DNA of 64,000 bases, from contig QNQO01002087.1 in the NCBI GenBank assembly GCA_003290165.1, positions 96,854-160,853 of the forward strand. Reading direction: 5' to 3'. Below the pieces are notes generated by a model, which was given only the letters and a program-made list of their open reading frames with translations, did no database searches and was not told where the DNA came from. Shown piece by piece: positions 24,737-36,754 of this stretch. Every line of letters begins with the position of its first letter. Within the stretch, counting starts at the first letter, position 1. A program made the position numbers and the translations under genes. The DNA is from Berberis thunbergii. Lineage: Eukaryota; Streptophyta; Magnoliopsida; Ranunculales; Berberidaceae.

Positions 24737-26915
24737 TGTCACGCCCCGATTTTCGAGAAAAACGAAATCCTAAAATCCACGTAGGATTATCCGTTTCCCC
24801 AAAACTCGGGACGTGAAATTTAATAACAACAGAAACATTTAGCAGCAATGACAAAATATAATTTAGAAAATAGGAATAAACTAAAATTTATACAAATGTC
24901 TAACCAGGAAAAATTGACGTCGCTAGCCCCACTAGCGAAACTCCCGTAACGCTGCTCAAAAGTCTCTGATCCTGAAAAGCTAATCGGCTACATTCCCAAA
25001 GGAATGTACCCAAGAAGCAAAAGCTCACTTGGGTCAGCAATAAAGCTGGTGTGAGAAATCTTCATTCCAAAAATCAATAAAATCGTACGTGATAACCATC
25101 AAGCTAAATACAAACAACAAACCATCACACCCATAGGTAGTTCCTCAACGAGGCAAGGGTGTGATGCAAGATAACACGGTCCAAAGAATTTAGTTCCTCA
25201 ACGAGGCAATCATATCATCATCATATTATGTAAATATGCATTTACCTGTACTTACCCTATAGGAGTTGATTATGGCAAGTCGGACCTGCAGAAATATTAG
25301 TAGACTTGCCATCCTGCATAAAAAGAATTAGAAACAATGCAACGTCATTTATTCTTTTTATTTGAATTAGGTTCATCTTTTTAACGGATTGATCACTTAG
25401 ACGATACCACATTCGCACCACCTCCGTGCCGAACATACATGCCCGTATGCCTCTCTCATAGAAAGGAGGACTACTCCGTCATCCATGCCTAAGTGGGGAC
25501 ATCACATACAGGCATGCATCGCGGATACCCCTAACTATATGAGTACCAAAAGCCACTCTTGGGCTATCAATGCGCATAAACTCACGTCACATTTTTGACG
25601 GATAAATATCAAAGCCTATTTTAGGCATACAAACTCACCACATTTCCGCAAGACTAACCCGAAGGTTATTTTAGTTTTCCAGTAAGAAATGGGTGCCCCA
25701 ACTCCGCAAGACGACCCGCAGGTTATTTAGTTTCTCTAGTAAGAGAGGGGAAATCATAAACAAAAGAGATGTGGTAGTTCTAAGTGATACAAGTCCAAGT
25801 GGTTTATAGGTTCAGAAATCAAGGCTTACCAATATCATTTATTTTTGATAATTCAAAATTCCTCCACAATGACATTTTGTCATTCGTAAATTGATTCACA
25901 ATCTATCCACCCACATTTTTGGGGAAAACATAGCATATACATCAATCATGCTTTATAACAACATGACAATCAAGTCATTCATTGATTCAAATAACCAAAT
26001 CCTTCATAATGCATAAACAAGTCAACATGCATGATAATACCAATCTCCAAATTTATCACAATGCATTAATATTCATCAACCATTCACATCTCAAACATCA
26101 CTATAAACTTAGAGTATGAAAAACATAGTTATGAGCTACTAACTGTAGTTTAACCAAGCCAAACAAATCTATATCTACAGCCTTTCTTAAACACTGATTT
26201 CTGTGTGGGCTAACTTAGCTTACAGTGCCTTAATAAGAAATATGACATTCAATATACCCATCACAGAATTCAAACACAAACATTGCAAAGAAACACGAAC
26301 AAAATGCACAAAGAAAGCAAACTCATTCTCACAGGTAAAACCCATTATATTTTTGTAAATTGAGGATATTCTCTTTTCAAGAAACAACATGAACCAGCCA
26401 CCCAATCAACCAATCAAACAATCCAACAACAGATTATCTAAAAATGGTACTATTTAATATATACTCTACTCATCAAAAGACAACAAGTGGAACAAGAAAA
26501 CAAATAACACAACATAGGCAAACTGATAGAAAAGAAGGACCCAAAGTAGAAGAGAAAGAAATGAAGAAAACTCACCGAAATTGCAAATTGCAAAGGATTG
26601 CGCAGCCAACGCTATCATCCCATCATCCTGCCGCCTGAACAATTCCCAGTCATTCTCCCTCCATGAGTAGAGATTCCATGCTTGAGGATCGTCATCAACC
26701 ACCACAAATCACAAACTGATCCCCACCTTTGCACACAAAATAAGTGTCGAGGGAAACTACTTAACACCACTTGGTAGTCACATGATAATAGAGCTTGCAA
26801 GAAATCACAATCCTTTTCCAAGCTCTGCAACCAAAAAGAATGTAGCAAGTATTCACTTCCAAATCACCTCTGTTACCCCTTTTGTTTCTCTAATAATTTT
26901 CTTCTGTGAACATCA

Positions 26916-27254
26916 TGGCCACTTGAGAATTGAAGTCAAAGCTGATGATAAGACCTTAAAGTAGATAACTTCTCGATCAGCTCTCCTGGCGTCATTAGCT
27001 ACTTCAGCCAACATAGCAAGAGAACCACATAAAAGGCTTGGTTCAGTCTGTCCCGTTCCAACATACTGTCGAAAGAATATCCAAGTAAAGCAAATGTTAT
27101 GAATCAGTTTGCTGATTCCTAGAGTGGACCACGTTTTCTTCATGAGTTCCAACAGCTCATTGACATCATCAAGGACCACTGTCTCGTCTTTGAGGTCAAA
27201 TATGGATTGCAGCAGAGAAGGGTAAATGTGGATGTTTAGAGGGTAATCGTCGGC
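26916..27254 (-). pseudogene. MUN/DUF810 fragment in LTR 4
   Basis: Fourth copy of the piece at 14097; reads FDLKDET. Confidence 0.75.
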
Positions 27255-27630
27255 TCAGTGACAAGCATCAATATCCTGTACATTCAATGCAGCACCCCCA
27301 TTCGCATCCCTCATATCTTCATCATCCATATGAAACCCATTCCACTCATCATTGACAAATCACAGCTACCTCTCTTAATAATATCATTGACGATTGGCAA
27401 TTGATCATGCACAGACAACACTGATAGTTCTGAATAGATTTGTGCAATTAACCATTAAGCTAGTTCATTCCCACTTTCATTAAATGTGGGGCATTTAACC
27501 TGTAGCAACTCTTGACAGAGTACCCTTGGGGAACCAAACCAGATCTGTTTGTCTACCTGTCCATCCAAAATTGTCGACTGAAGCATGTCGATCAAATCCA
27601 TAAGCTGCCATTTCCCAATGGTTGAGAGCC

Positions 27631-27720
27631 CGTCTCCTTATTCGCAAATTTCACAAATGCATACCCCTTGTTCTTATTAGTCGATGGATTCTTGTGCAAC
27701 CGAACTTCAATTACTTCCCC
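27631..27720 (-). pseudogene. RRM fragment in LTR 4
   Basis: Fourth copy of the RRM piece at 14812. Confidence 0.65.
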
Positions 27721-27869
27721 AATTTAGTATCTAGTTTATTCAAGATTGAATCCTCAACCTTCGAGTTCTCAGCCTTAGCCATGTCTTTCTCTGTGACACC
27801 AACTGCTAGTATGTCTCCTTTCCATTCCACCAAATCAATCTCTTTTGCCTTAATCGAGATCAGAACTGA
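27714..27869 (-). pseudogene. Leucine aminopeptidase fragment in LTR 4
   Basis: Fourth copy of the piece at 14895. Confidence 0.75.
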
Positions 27870-28799
27870 ACTGGATTGCTTTGAAGGAGATGTGCCTTTC
27901 AAATTCTAATTTCCAGTTAATGATCACTTTTATGCAACAAACACCCATAAGAAGATGTAACAATAGTGTTGGTGTACCAATAGATCGAGTGGAACCGTGT
28001 GTTTTCTTTGATGATCTGCCCTCAATAACACAACTTCCTGAGAGCCATATCTCCACAGCAACTTAGAAGAGCTTACTGAAACATTTTGATTTGAACCCAA
28101 ATCTCCTTCACGCCCATGGAACAACCTCAAAACAACCCTGGAACCCTTGAAACAACCCTGAAATATCTCTCAAAACAGCCCCTGGAACAGCCTCAAAACC
28201 ACTGCAACAACCTCACATCGCCTCCACCTATCAACAACCATCTCGCCACCATTTCCAGCGCCGCCAGAGAAGAAGAAATCGTGAAAAGAGGGAGAAAGAA
28301 GAGAAGAGGGTTTGCAAAAGAGAAGAAAGAAATAAGGGTATTGGTTTTATACTATGGGTGGTTATTCGCCCCCCACTAAAATTCAGAGGGCACCCACCCT
28401 CTAAACTCACCAAATAAAACCCTAATTTTGAAATTCACATTCAATTAAATGTAACCCTATTTTATTTAATTAAAAATAAAATAAATTATCTTTATGAAAT
28501 TTAGGGGTGTTACACTTGACAACACCATAATAAATTTGGTTTACAAACAATAAACTTCTTTAAGAGTTCGTTACAAGCAGACAAGCACATCCATTTTTTA
28601 ACCAAAAAATTTATATCTAAAAGCTCCATTTGAGGCAAACCATAAAAGAAGTTTCAGATAACAAGGCCTATAACACATTATATATGAAAGAGAATCATTC
28701 ATTGTCTGGAATAGAATGAATAACTTAACAAGCCTCGAAATAAGAATGGGAAAAAAACAAGAAAAGAAGATACAATTACTAGAACTGACCTTTTTGCTT

Positions 28800-28884
28800 A
28801 TCTTTACAGCCAATGAATTTGTGTCCCACAAAACAGAGAGTCTAAGTTGTAGAGGATAAACATCTGCCATATCATCTTCTACAA
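28800..28884 (-). pseudogene. Unidentified splice-bounded exon
   Basis: An 85-bp minus-strand exon between a tttacag acceptor and a gtcagt donor, reading VEDDMADVYPLQLRLSVLWD and on to AVKISKK without a stop. The coding-like composition and clean splice sites say it is a captured exon, as its neighbours are. I do not recognise the parent protein. Confidence 0.45.
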
Positions 28885-29399
28885 CTGTAAAGCAATTGCC
28901 TTGAAAGGCTTAGGCTTAACCGCTTAAACAAGAATTTATACTTATCTTGTCTTAATACATCTTCCAACCATTTCTTAAATTTAAATTTATAGTATTTTCA
29001 GAAAAAAAAATAATAACAATAATATATAAAACAAATAAAACAACATTATTAGAAGAGGAGCAGTATAAATATAAAGAGTGCTAAATGCCTGGCCAGCCGA
29101 CTCATGAACCTCAAGTGTGCTTTAACATAAGCATAAATTTATACAGTGAGTTCTAGAAGAGAAGCAATATAAATAGACAAGTACACAGCTCAAAGGATGG
29201 ACTAAAGCACGTGGTTGGCATCCAAAGAATCAGTTCATAACAGTTGACGGATAGTCGGATACCCAACAACATGTTTCCTTTTCAAAACTAAATGCCATCA
29301 TTTTAACATGACTATTCTAAGTTACTTTAGATATATAGTGCCAAAAGTAAAACAATTGAAAAATAAAATTGAAAAAAATATAAGTATACCTTCCCAGTA

Positions 29400-29529
29400 A
29401 AGCTAAAATTCAATGGCATGTCATCAGTGGACTGCAGCATAAATTTCATATGTGCTGGTGCAGGTGTACATGTTGTTGCGCGTGATCCATGCGACAGTCC
29501 AGTCCCACCTCCCACCAAAGTAGTGATGC
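29400..29529 (-). pseudogene. Captured urease exon
   Basis: A minus-strand exon between acceptor tttcag and donor gtatac reads [37 protein letters not shown], then [10 protein letters not shown]. It matches the conserved alpha-subunit region of plant urease ([22 protein letters not shown]; urea to ammonia and carbamate, nickel enzyme). The family's GPADGT is replaced by GLSHGS. About 43 of ~840 residues are present; the nickel ligands and the active-site flap Cys/His region are absent. One captured exon with both splice sites kept. Confidence 0.8.
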
Positions 29530-29560
29530 CTGAAATTCCCCAATAGAGCGAACAACTCAA

Positions 29561-29620
29561 CCCCCAGCTTGCTGTCACAAAACAGACCAGCCCCCAGCTT
29601 GCTGTCACAAAACAGACCAG
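29561..29620 (+). repeat. 30-bp perfect tandem duplication
   Basis: The unit starting cccccagcttgctgtcac occurs at 29561 and 29591 without mismatch, just upstream (minus sense) of the urease exon. Confidence 0.9.
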
Positions 29621-30478
29621 CCCCAGCACAAACACAAAAAATTCGCAGATACAAAATTATGTATAGCATTGTCCCTATATTGTCACCCAGCACCTGGCAA
29701 ACCCAGGTATCGAATACGTGTAGCCAACTGAAACTATAAGAATCTGACTGCCATGGTGACCAACTAAGCTGGTTTTACATGTACAAGCCTACCATGTGTT
29801 TGGATTGTTTGGTATCTGATAATAATGAACTTTATAGATCAGAAGCTAGTTTGAGCTTGCTCTGTCATTCAGGGATTTGATTTGGCCCTGTGAATGACGA
29901 AAAACAAGACAATAAACCTAAGGGCTAAGGCTAAATTTGATTGCAATGAGAAATTTTCTTCAAAAATGCTCAAAAAGTTTTAACTCTCAACTGTACAAGA
30001 AAAAGTCCATAGAAATTAGAAATCAAGGCACCTCAACAGTGAAGGGCACATGTGTGAATGGCTTTTAATTGGATGTGTATATGCAACCTATTCAATATCT
30101 AAGCATTTTTCAATAAAATTCCTCCGCAGCCAAACAATGCCTAGCTGCTTGTCTAAACTATGAGTTGATCCTTAAGGATTGAGTTTCCCCTTGACTAATC
30201 TCTACTTGGTAGCTCTGACCTGTGCTTCATACATTTTTTTCATTTTTTTAAATTGGTTCTCTACTTCTTTAAGCTCAGACAGACATCACAAATAAGGGGG
30301 ATACAGTAAAATGTCATCTTACAGAAGAAAACTTGTCTAGTGGCCTGTTATCTTGTTAACAATAAAGCTCGCATGTGAATTTGTTGCAACAAGAATTAAA
30401 CAGAAGCCACCAATCCTCATTTTTTGAATGAGATATCGGATTGAATCGTCTTATAAAGCACAAAATATAGAAATTTAC
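29621..30478. other. Intron/spacer sequence, nothing recognised
   Basis: AT-rich sequence between the urease and Mut7-C exons; no motif or repeat identified. Confidence 0.4.
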
Positions 30479-31780
30479 CTCCCAGTATACTTGGTTACAG
30501 TCCATGCACTGCCAGAACTCTAAATTCTTCTTAAACAGACATTTGGGTATTACTTGAAATCCCTTGGAAGCCTCTATGGCTTCTTCTGTAGTAAGTGGCT
30601 TCTGGATGAATCTCCCATTGCATTTGGTGCATAGTGACATCAGACTATCCTCACAAATATTCAACTGGAAAACTTCAATCACCTGCAAGAACCCAACCAG
30701 AAAGCTTGTTACAATTGCATAATACATTCGACCGTCTGACTTTTATCGAAGGCACAAAGATTAGACAAGACAATTATGGTGAAGCTGCACTTTCAAAACG
30801 TCCCAATTTATAATACAGTACCTTGTCAAAACCTATTCAAATCCAGACAGTTGGCCCTCATCTAAAGGTAACTATGGAGCAGCAACCACAGTGCGTGATT
30901 GCAACCCCAACATGTCCTATTTAGTTAAATATTAACTACAACTTAGTTTTTGCCCTTGTCAAGCATTTCTATAGCTCATCTTGTTAAAACAACAGCCTCT
31001 TATTGCAGTGTTAAAAACATTAAAAGATTCACAAGTACCGGTTTTAGTGAGCTTAGCTGAATGTTAAAATACCTCGAGCAGTTGCTCATTCTTGAGAAGA
31101 CCCTTCACTCTGTATATTTGATTTCTTAACAAATAATCATGCCTCATTAGTTTTGCATCTCTTGTCAAGAGAACCCTCTTTTCTTTCTCAGCTTGTTCTA
31201 TTAACTGCCTAAAGATGAAAGAAAAAAAAGAAAAAGAAAAAAAATCAAAATAATGAGAGATGCCACTGATAGCTTTATTAAAATTTGAAAAAAAAACATT
31301 AAATTTTAAAATAAGCACCTCGCTTCAGGCTTTCTTGAATATGGAATTGTAGCATCAATCCCAACACATCTCAAATGTTTTGCTAAGACTTCCACCTGCA
31401 TAAATACTTCATTACGTCCATGACTATCATCCACATTCAAAAATTAATTAATTAAAATAAAATAAAATCATCCACATTCAACTCAAGATAATGTGCATCA
31501 AATGGATATGGAATAAATGATCACTGCAATACTTGAAACAATATCTTAAAAACACCAAAGAGGAGAGAGTACATATTTTTTGGGAAAAGAACAGACTCAA
31601 GGAGTGAAACAAGCATAGCAAATATTAGAACAAGATACTAACCTTCTTTGTGTAAGAAAAGCTAAGGAAACTGAAAATGGAGAATGTCGGAAAAACAACC
31701 TACCAATCACATCGCACAAGAACTTGGGGCATCCATCACCTCCCAAGGATAAGTCCCATGGAGGTGGCCCTTCCCAACTG
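30479..31780 (-). pseudogene. Captured Mut7-C RNase-domain gene fragment, four exons
   Basis: Minus-strand exons: about 31780-31704 (WDLSLGGDGCPKFLCDV), 31395-31319 (VEVLAKHLRCVGIDATIPYS), 31208-31073 (EKEKRVLLTRDAKLMRHDYL, IYRVKGLLKNEQLLE) and 30682-30479 (CTKCNGRFIQ, FWQCMDCNQVYWE). This is the order of the Mut7-C domain (PIN-like RNase fold plus a CxxC...CxxC zinc ribbon) found at the C-terminus of plant mut-7-like exonucleases. The last three exons join in frame with good splice sites. The first appears to have one extra T before its donor (gatgtgattg/gt), which would break the frame at the DVM/VEG junction. The N-terminal exonuclease part is absent. Confidence 0.8.
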
Positions 31781-31804
31781 CTGCAGTTATTATCCACACA
31801 CTTT

Positions 31805-33563
31805 GTCCTGGTAGTAATGATATAAATTTTTTTAACATGAAAGCAAGGAAAGAAGCAGAGTTCAAACTACGTAAGTCGTGGCAAATTTGGAAAGAGTAGA
31901 GACACATGAAGATGAAGAGCACTTTATTAGAAATGGGCCATAACCACCATATTGATAGCATCCTATTATTATTGTGGAACCAGCCTCTAAAATTTCCACA
32001 AATCAATCAAAAATGCTCTCACAGTCTCTCAATACTATTTGTTGATATGGCTTTTTGGCACGTAGAAAATTGTCTATATTCCTCATGTTATGCAATCATA
32101 TTTCTTTTGTTATTAAGTTTTGGTTGAATTTTATTATAGTACAATGCAACTGTAAGTCCAAAATATATTGCTTTTGCTTTTTCAACTAGTTTAGACTCAA
32201 ATAGTATGGATCAACATGTTATGATAAAATTTTAGAATTTTTTTCAACAAAGGAACAAGCCTTTCACGTACCAACATAAAATTAGCATGTTTCATACACA
32301 TTCATCAAAGAACCACCCAGAATTACGTCAACGTTGAAGAGTCAACATCACTAAACTATATATCATCTACCTATTGACCAAAAACAAATGATCCAAATTG
32401 AAAACTAAAGACAATAAGCTCACCAGAGTTGCCAACTCAAATTGCAGTCCCAACTCTTGCATTCACTAAAGACCAGACTGCTTCCCTAGCAAACTCATAT
32501 GCTCATAACCTGAATCCATCAAATTCCAAGCTATAAAAATTCTTTCAAGCATTTTATCAAACTGTTGCACACTAACTAAATTTTGCATAGAAACTGAAGA
32601 TCAATTTGGATGAACAAATTCAAACCAAACCCATGAACAAAAACATGAGAAGAAATGGTGCCGCCATTATCAAAAGCAGATAAATCAGCACATGAAGAAG
32701 AAGAAAGCTTGGTAGATTGGGAGAGTGAGAAGGTGAAGGAACTTTTTGTTCATTTGGTTTCATTCAAGAAAATGGCGGCAGTAAGTAGTGGACCCATTTA
32801 GCTAACACGTGAAGTTTTAATTCTAACCTCAAATCTGATCCTAAGTAAAGCTGCAAGTTGGGCAGGCTCTACCCAACATTTACACAGCAACGAGCCTGTT
32901 GAATCTTTCCAAACTTGCAGAGGGCACTAATGACTCTAAAATCTGCTTACAACTGCCTAAAATAAGGATTAGTTTTTCCATTTACTTTAAATGCATAGAA
33001 AGAAAAACAATTTTAACACTGTGCAGAGGGCACTAATGACTCTAAAATTGCAACAATAGAATCAATCAATTTTAACACTGTGCAGGGGATGAAAATGTCT
33101 TTCTCAAAAACTAAAAGGTTCTATTCAAACGCAGAAACAACTAAAAGAAATGTTTGCAGCAGACTTGCTAAAAACTCAAAGTTTCATCAAATTTCCTACT
33201 ATGAAAATCAATAAGTAACAAAATATTGTGAGCCAACTTCATTATCATATCTTTGAACTTCAAAAGAAGCACCATTTCCATCCTATAAGGGAATTTCAAA
33301 ATCCTCGACTCAAAATATATAAATGTAAATTAACACCCCTCTACACTGTCCTCACTTAGTCAACATCGCACAACAAGGTGTGGGATTTTCTCAAAAGGCT
33401 GAGTTGCTAATAGGGGATTCACCACAATTGTGGATCGTTACCACTGTAATTTCCCATTCGAAGTGGGAGGATAATACCCCAAGTGCTCCTCACACCCGTG
33501 CACTATGCGTATTAGACAGGATGTTATATATATTCTCACTGATATTAACCCATTAGACGATGC
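31805..33563. other. AT-rich spacer inside the CACTA element
   Basis: No captured exon or element recognised. Sequence around 33340-33560 and its continuation after the hAT insertion (34137-34480) reads like one older repeat that the hAT element split. Confidence 0.4.
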
Positions 33564-33571
33564 CACACACT

Positions 33572-34128
33572 TAGGGGTGGGCAATGTCGGTTCGGTTCGG
33601 TTTGAGCCCCAAACCGATTTCGAACCGATTTAATTCGGTTTGTCCAAACCCAAACCCAAACCGAATTTTGTATTTGTAAACCGATGAATTCGGTTGAACC
33701 GAATTTCGGATCGGTTCGGTTCGGTTGGACCGAAATTTCAGGCTCAAGCATTTGAAAGACTTTCATTAAAACATGTCCAATTTTTTTACAGGTCCAATTT
33801 TTTATAGACTCAATTTTTAGCCAAAATTGAAACCTTTGAGAGAATTGGGTGATTTAGTGCAATAGGGTGTATTGCAATGCATTTGTTGCACTAATCAAGT
33901 ATTGACACCTACTTTTTATTTAGTTATTTATATATATTTAATTAATCGGTCGGTTCGGTTATAAATCGGTCGGTTCAAAACCGTAAACCGATTTTGAACC
34001 GTTTATAATCGGTTCGATTCGGTTTAAATTATTTTCTTTCTACTCATATTTCGGTTCGGTTACCAAACCGAATTTGAAAATCGGTTCGGTCGGTTAACCG
34101 AATTTAAATCGGTTTTTGCCCACCCCTA
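33572..34128. mobile_element. hAT non-autonomous element (557 bp)
   Basis: The terminal inverted repeats TAGGGGTGGGCAA and TTGCCCACCCCTA (the latter offset by a few bases) are flanked by the perfect 8-bp duplication CACACACT at 33564-33571 and 34129-34136. The interior is dominated by cggttcggtt/accgaa repeats in both orientations, typical of short plant hAT elements. No coding capacity; the minus open frame at 33545-33766 is repeat sequence. Confidence 0.88.
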
Positions 34129-34652
34129 CACACACTGGTGTTTATTTTGTGAGAATCAGAGAAGATTTTAATACTCTTTCATTGTTACCACAACCGACTC
34201 AATGTGGGAAAACACTAACATCTGAAAGACATTATATATGGGTCACATAGTGAATTAATACTGTAGTGATGAGCCCCACACAACCCAAGACAAATAGATG
34301 TTAATTCTAAAACAAATAGAGATCAGAACCAAACGTTAAGCATTTCATGCCTGGTCACGATGGTGTTTATAGTTCTAAACTTGGAAGTGGTCGCCAGTGT
34401 GAGATGACGCCTGTTTGCAAAAATTCTGTCTAAGCTAACGCCAAAGGACCCACTGGGCTAAATGAAATATTTTTTACTTTAGCCCTAAGGTAAGCAATTT
34501 ATCCTCCTCTGTCAATTCAATTTTCTTTTGTAAATATGTTACCAAGCCTATAATCAGGGTAATTTTTGAATGGTAGCACCCACATACAAAAATATATAAC
34601 ATAATATCAAGAAACCATACTCATTCGAAGAATTTAAATTTAAGAATCTTAC

Positions 34653-35085
34653 AGTTTCTTTATTGTTGCAGCCATATTTGCTTTGTTTCTGTAGGAAGCC
34701 AATGACAAAATCCAAAAAAGCGTTTAGGGAGGATAAGGAGTAAGCATTTAGGCAGGGTAAGTAGAAGACTGTGTCTACTAACCTTGAGGGAAAAGTCGGT
34801 TGCATCTAATAACAACAGCTTGGCTTCAAAATAATGTGCTAAAGCTTTGGCAAGCATTTGTTGGTACATCTCTTTGCCAATCAAAAAAATGCCAATTAGG
34901 ATGACAACCAAATGATGAATGAATGCAAACTTCCAACATATCAAACAGATCACATGTAAGAAGCAACTTACCAGTAGGGCCTGAGAGCAATATCGAACGA
35001 CTTGCAGGTGATAAATTTCGGGTGTACTTGGAGAACTCAGCTTGCTTCAAATGAACAAATGCAGCACTTGTCAATAACACCCGTG
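34653..35085 (-). pseudogene. Captured AAA+ ATPase fragment (At1g64110/DAA1-like), three exons
   Basis: Minus-strand exons: about 35085-34972 (LLTSAAFVHLKQAEFSKYTR, then SRSILLSGPT), 34871-34783 (EMYQQMLAKALAHYFEAKLL, then LDATDFSLK) and 34688-34653 (KQSKYGCNNKE). All junctions keep AG/GT and join in frame (GPT-E-MYQQ, SLK-KQSKYG). This matches a region of the plant AAA+ ATPase group that includes At1g64110 and At4g28000. The family's IQSKYG reads KQSKYG here. The Walker A/B core is not in the captured part, so no ATPase activity is expected. It is the first coding piece behind the right-hand leader. Confidence 0.75.
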
Positions 35086-35090
35086 TCAGT

Positions 35091-36440
35091 AAGAAAGACC
35101 CATTTTGTGTTTCCCGGTAAACAAATATCCTAGACCTTCAAATGGGATTGCCGAAGCTAAATCCATGATAAACCAGGTTGACAAGTACCTGGAACATGCA
35201 TTTGAAATTCATTTATCAAGCAAAGATGAGGCCTAGTGTTTGAGATAGGTGGGCATCATAAGAGTGCTTACTACAAGTAGAAAAGCCATGCAGAAAAAAC
35301 ATTAATGATCTTAATTAGCTGGGGCTCGTGATATGAACACATAAGGAATGCTCTTGTAGCTCATCAACGTAATAAGGATGTTTTGGTTTGACCTCTGATA
35401 TATAAATATGGTTTGATAACTTAAAAAAAAAAAAAAAAAAAAGAGTACGACCGTATCTTTAAAAAAATGCATGGTATAGAAGCTAAATCATGCATTCTTA
35501 AACTTCAATGTGGGCAAATAATTGTTGATCTAAGCTGAATCAAATATCAATCAAGGAGGAGTAAATGGCTCCTTTTCTCTCTGGCATCATGCCTTGAAGA
35601 CCCACCCATTTGAGAAACAAATACAGTTGGAGAAACAAAATTGCATGGTATAGAAAGACTATAATGTTTGACAAGTAATCAATCTTCATATTAGATACTC
35701 ACGACTGCCCCTTTGTACGACTGCCCAATTCATATGGAATACAAACAAGGAATTTCTTTGAAAATGGAGTGTGGTTAAACAAATTTGTTTAGCTTAGACA
35801 AAATTCTCACATGAGATCAATCTTGACTAAAGGCTATGGATAAATAATGCTCATCGAGTTTACTTGGATTTTTTCAACAGCTAAACGAGGAACAAAAAAA
35901 ACACTAACTAACTAATGAGCACTTCAAATAGATGATTACAAATATGTATCACTTTTTTGTAAAGCATGAATTGATCATTCGAAGAAAAAGTGACCCAAAA
36001 AACTAAATGGTGCTGTTATATCAACTGTACAATTAAATTTCGTCCCAATGAAATCTATGTTTTGGTGACAAAAAAACTAAACAAAAAGAAAGGTAAATTT
36101 GGATGTAGTCTAAATAATGAAGGTATGTCTTTTGACTTGAAAAAAGCTCTATGGTTCAAGTCACTGGTTGTCCAACTAAATGGTGCATTCGTGTTGAATA
36201 CGAGAATCCATCAACCATTAGAGGGTAAAATTCAACAAATAACAAAGTACATAAATAAGAATATTGATAATATAAGAATATTGCCAAAAGGAGATTGATT
36301 CCACCTTTTAAGTTTCATGCTAGTTAGGTTAGACATCAATAAAAAAACAATCATCGATTGCAGTGGCTAATTTCATGCTAGTTAGGTCAGAGATTGATTC
36401 CCTAATTTCATCATAAATAAAAGAGAATCCTAATTTCATC
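35091..36440. other. Spacer with one unrecognised open frame
   Basis: AT-rich, with an A-run near 35421-35440. An open frame of 102 codons on the plus strand (35990-36298) runs against the direction of the captured genes. I recognise no domain in it and do not call it a gene. Confidence 0.4.
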
Positions 36441-36454
36441 ATAAATAAAAGAGA

Positions 36455-36740
36455 GTGAGAGAGAGAGTACCTATTCGGTTGCAGTGGTTGATCGATTTTG
36501 AAGTCGAGGGAAGTCGATTGAAGTCGAGGGAGGAGCAGGGAAGTCGAGGGAGCAGGGAAGGAGGGGAGGAGGGAAGTCGAGGGAGGGAGCAGGGAAGGAG
36601 AAGCAGCAGGGAAGTCGAGTCGAGGGAGGGAGCAGGGAAGGAGACGAAGTCGAGTGGAGGGTTTGTGGAGGGGAGCTTCGTTTTTGTCGATGGAAGTCGA
36701 ATGGAGGGAACGTCGAGTGCCAAAATAGCCCGCCCAAATT
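36455..36740 (-). promoter_or_regulatory. Pyrimidine-rich leader with splice donor beside the right terminus
   Basis: On the minus strand this is a C/T-rich stretch (ctcgacttccctcc-type repeats) that ends CCGAATAG/GTACTCTC, a plausible 5' donor, followed by a (CT)n run. It sits just inside the subterminal repeats, upstream of all captured minus-strand exons. I infer the 5' untranslated exon of a transcript made from this end. The overlapping open frames are low-complexity. Confidence 0.45.
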
Positions 36741-36754
36741 TTTTAGCTTTTCAT

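Larger units (their letters stand above)
11917..28514 (-). mobile_element. Multi-LTR retrotransposon array (4 LTRs, 3 internal segments)
   Basis: A 16.6-kb block built of four ~3,778-bp LTRs (TGTCACGCCCC...GGGGTGTTACA) alternating with three ~496-bp internal segments. The 5-bp direct repeat CTTGA flanks the whole block once (11912-11916 and 28515-28519), so it derives from one insertion into the CACTA element. Next to each internal LTR start the plus strand has gctctgatacca, i.e. TGGTATCAGAGC on the minus strand, the initiator tRNA-Met primer-binding site, so the element reads right to left. There is no gag or pol: it is a non-autonomous, LARD-like element with an unusually long LTR and a very short interior. 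Such multi-LTR arrays arise by unequal recombination between LTRs. Confidence 0.88.
24737..28514 (-). repeat. LTR copy 4 (5' LTR in transcription order)
   Basis: 3,778 bp, ending GTGTTACA directly before the right-hand CTTGA duplication. It shares variants with copy 1 rather than with its neighbours 2 and 3 (see copy 1), as expected if 1 and 4 are the two LTRs of the original insertion. Confidence 0.88.

Noticed and set aside
13401..28413. Many repeated 60-95 codon open frames on both strands in the LTRs, e.g. beginning MGGWFMLF or MVLFNIYS
   Set aside because: They recur because the LTR recurs, overlap each other on opposite strands and show no domain. Only the frames matching M17 aminopeptidase, RRM and MUN are kept.
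30356..35090. Continuous longer frames around the captured exons, extended into introns
   Set aside because: The parts outside the AG/GT borders do not fit the Mut7-C or AAA-ATPase families; only the exon parts are annotated.
35990..36298. 102-codon plus-strand open frame
   Set aside because: No recognised domain, opposite to the captured genes and in AT-rich sequence; a chance frame is likelier.
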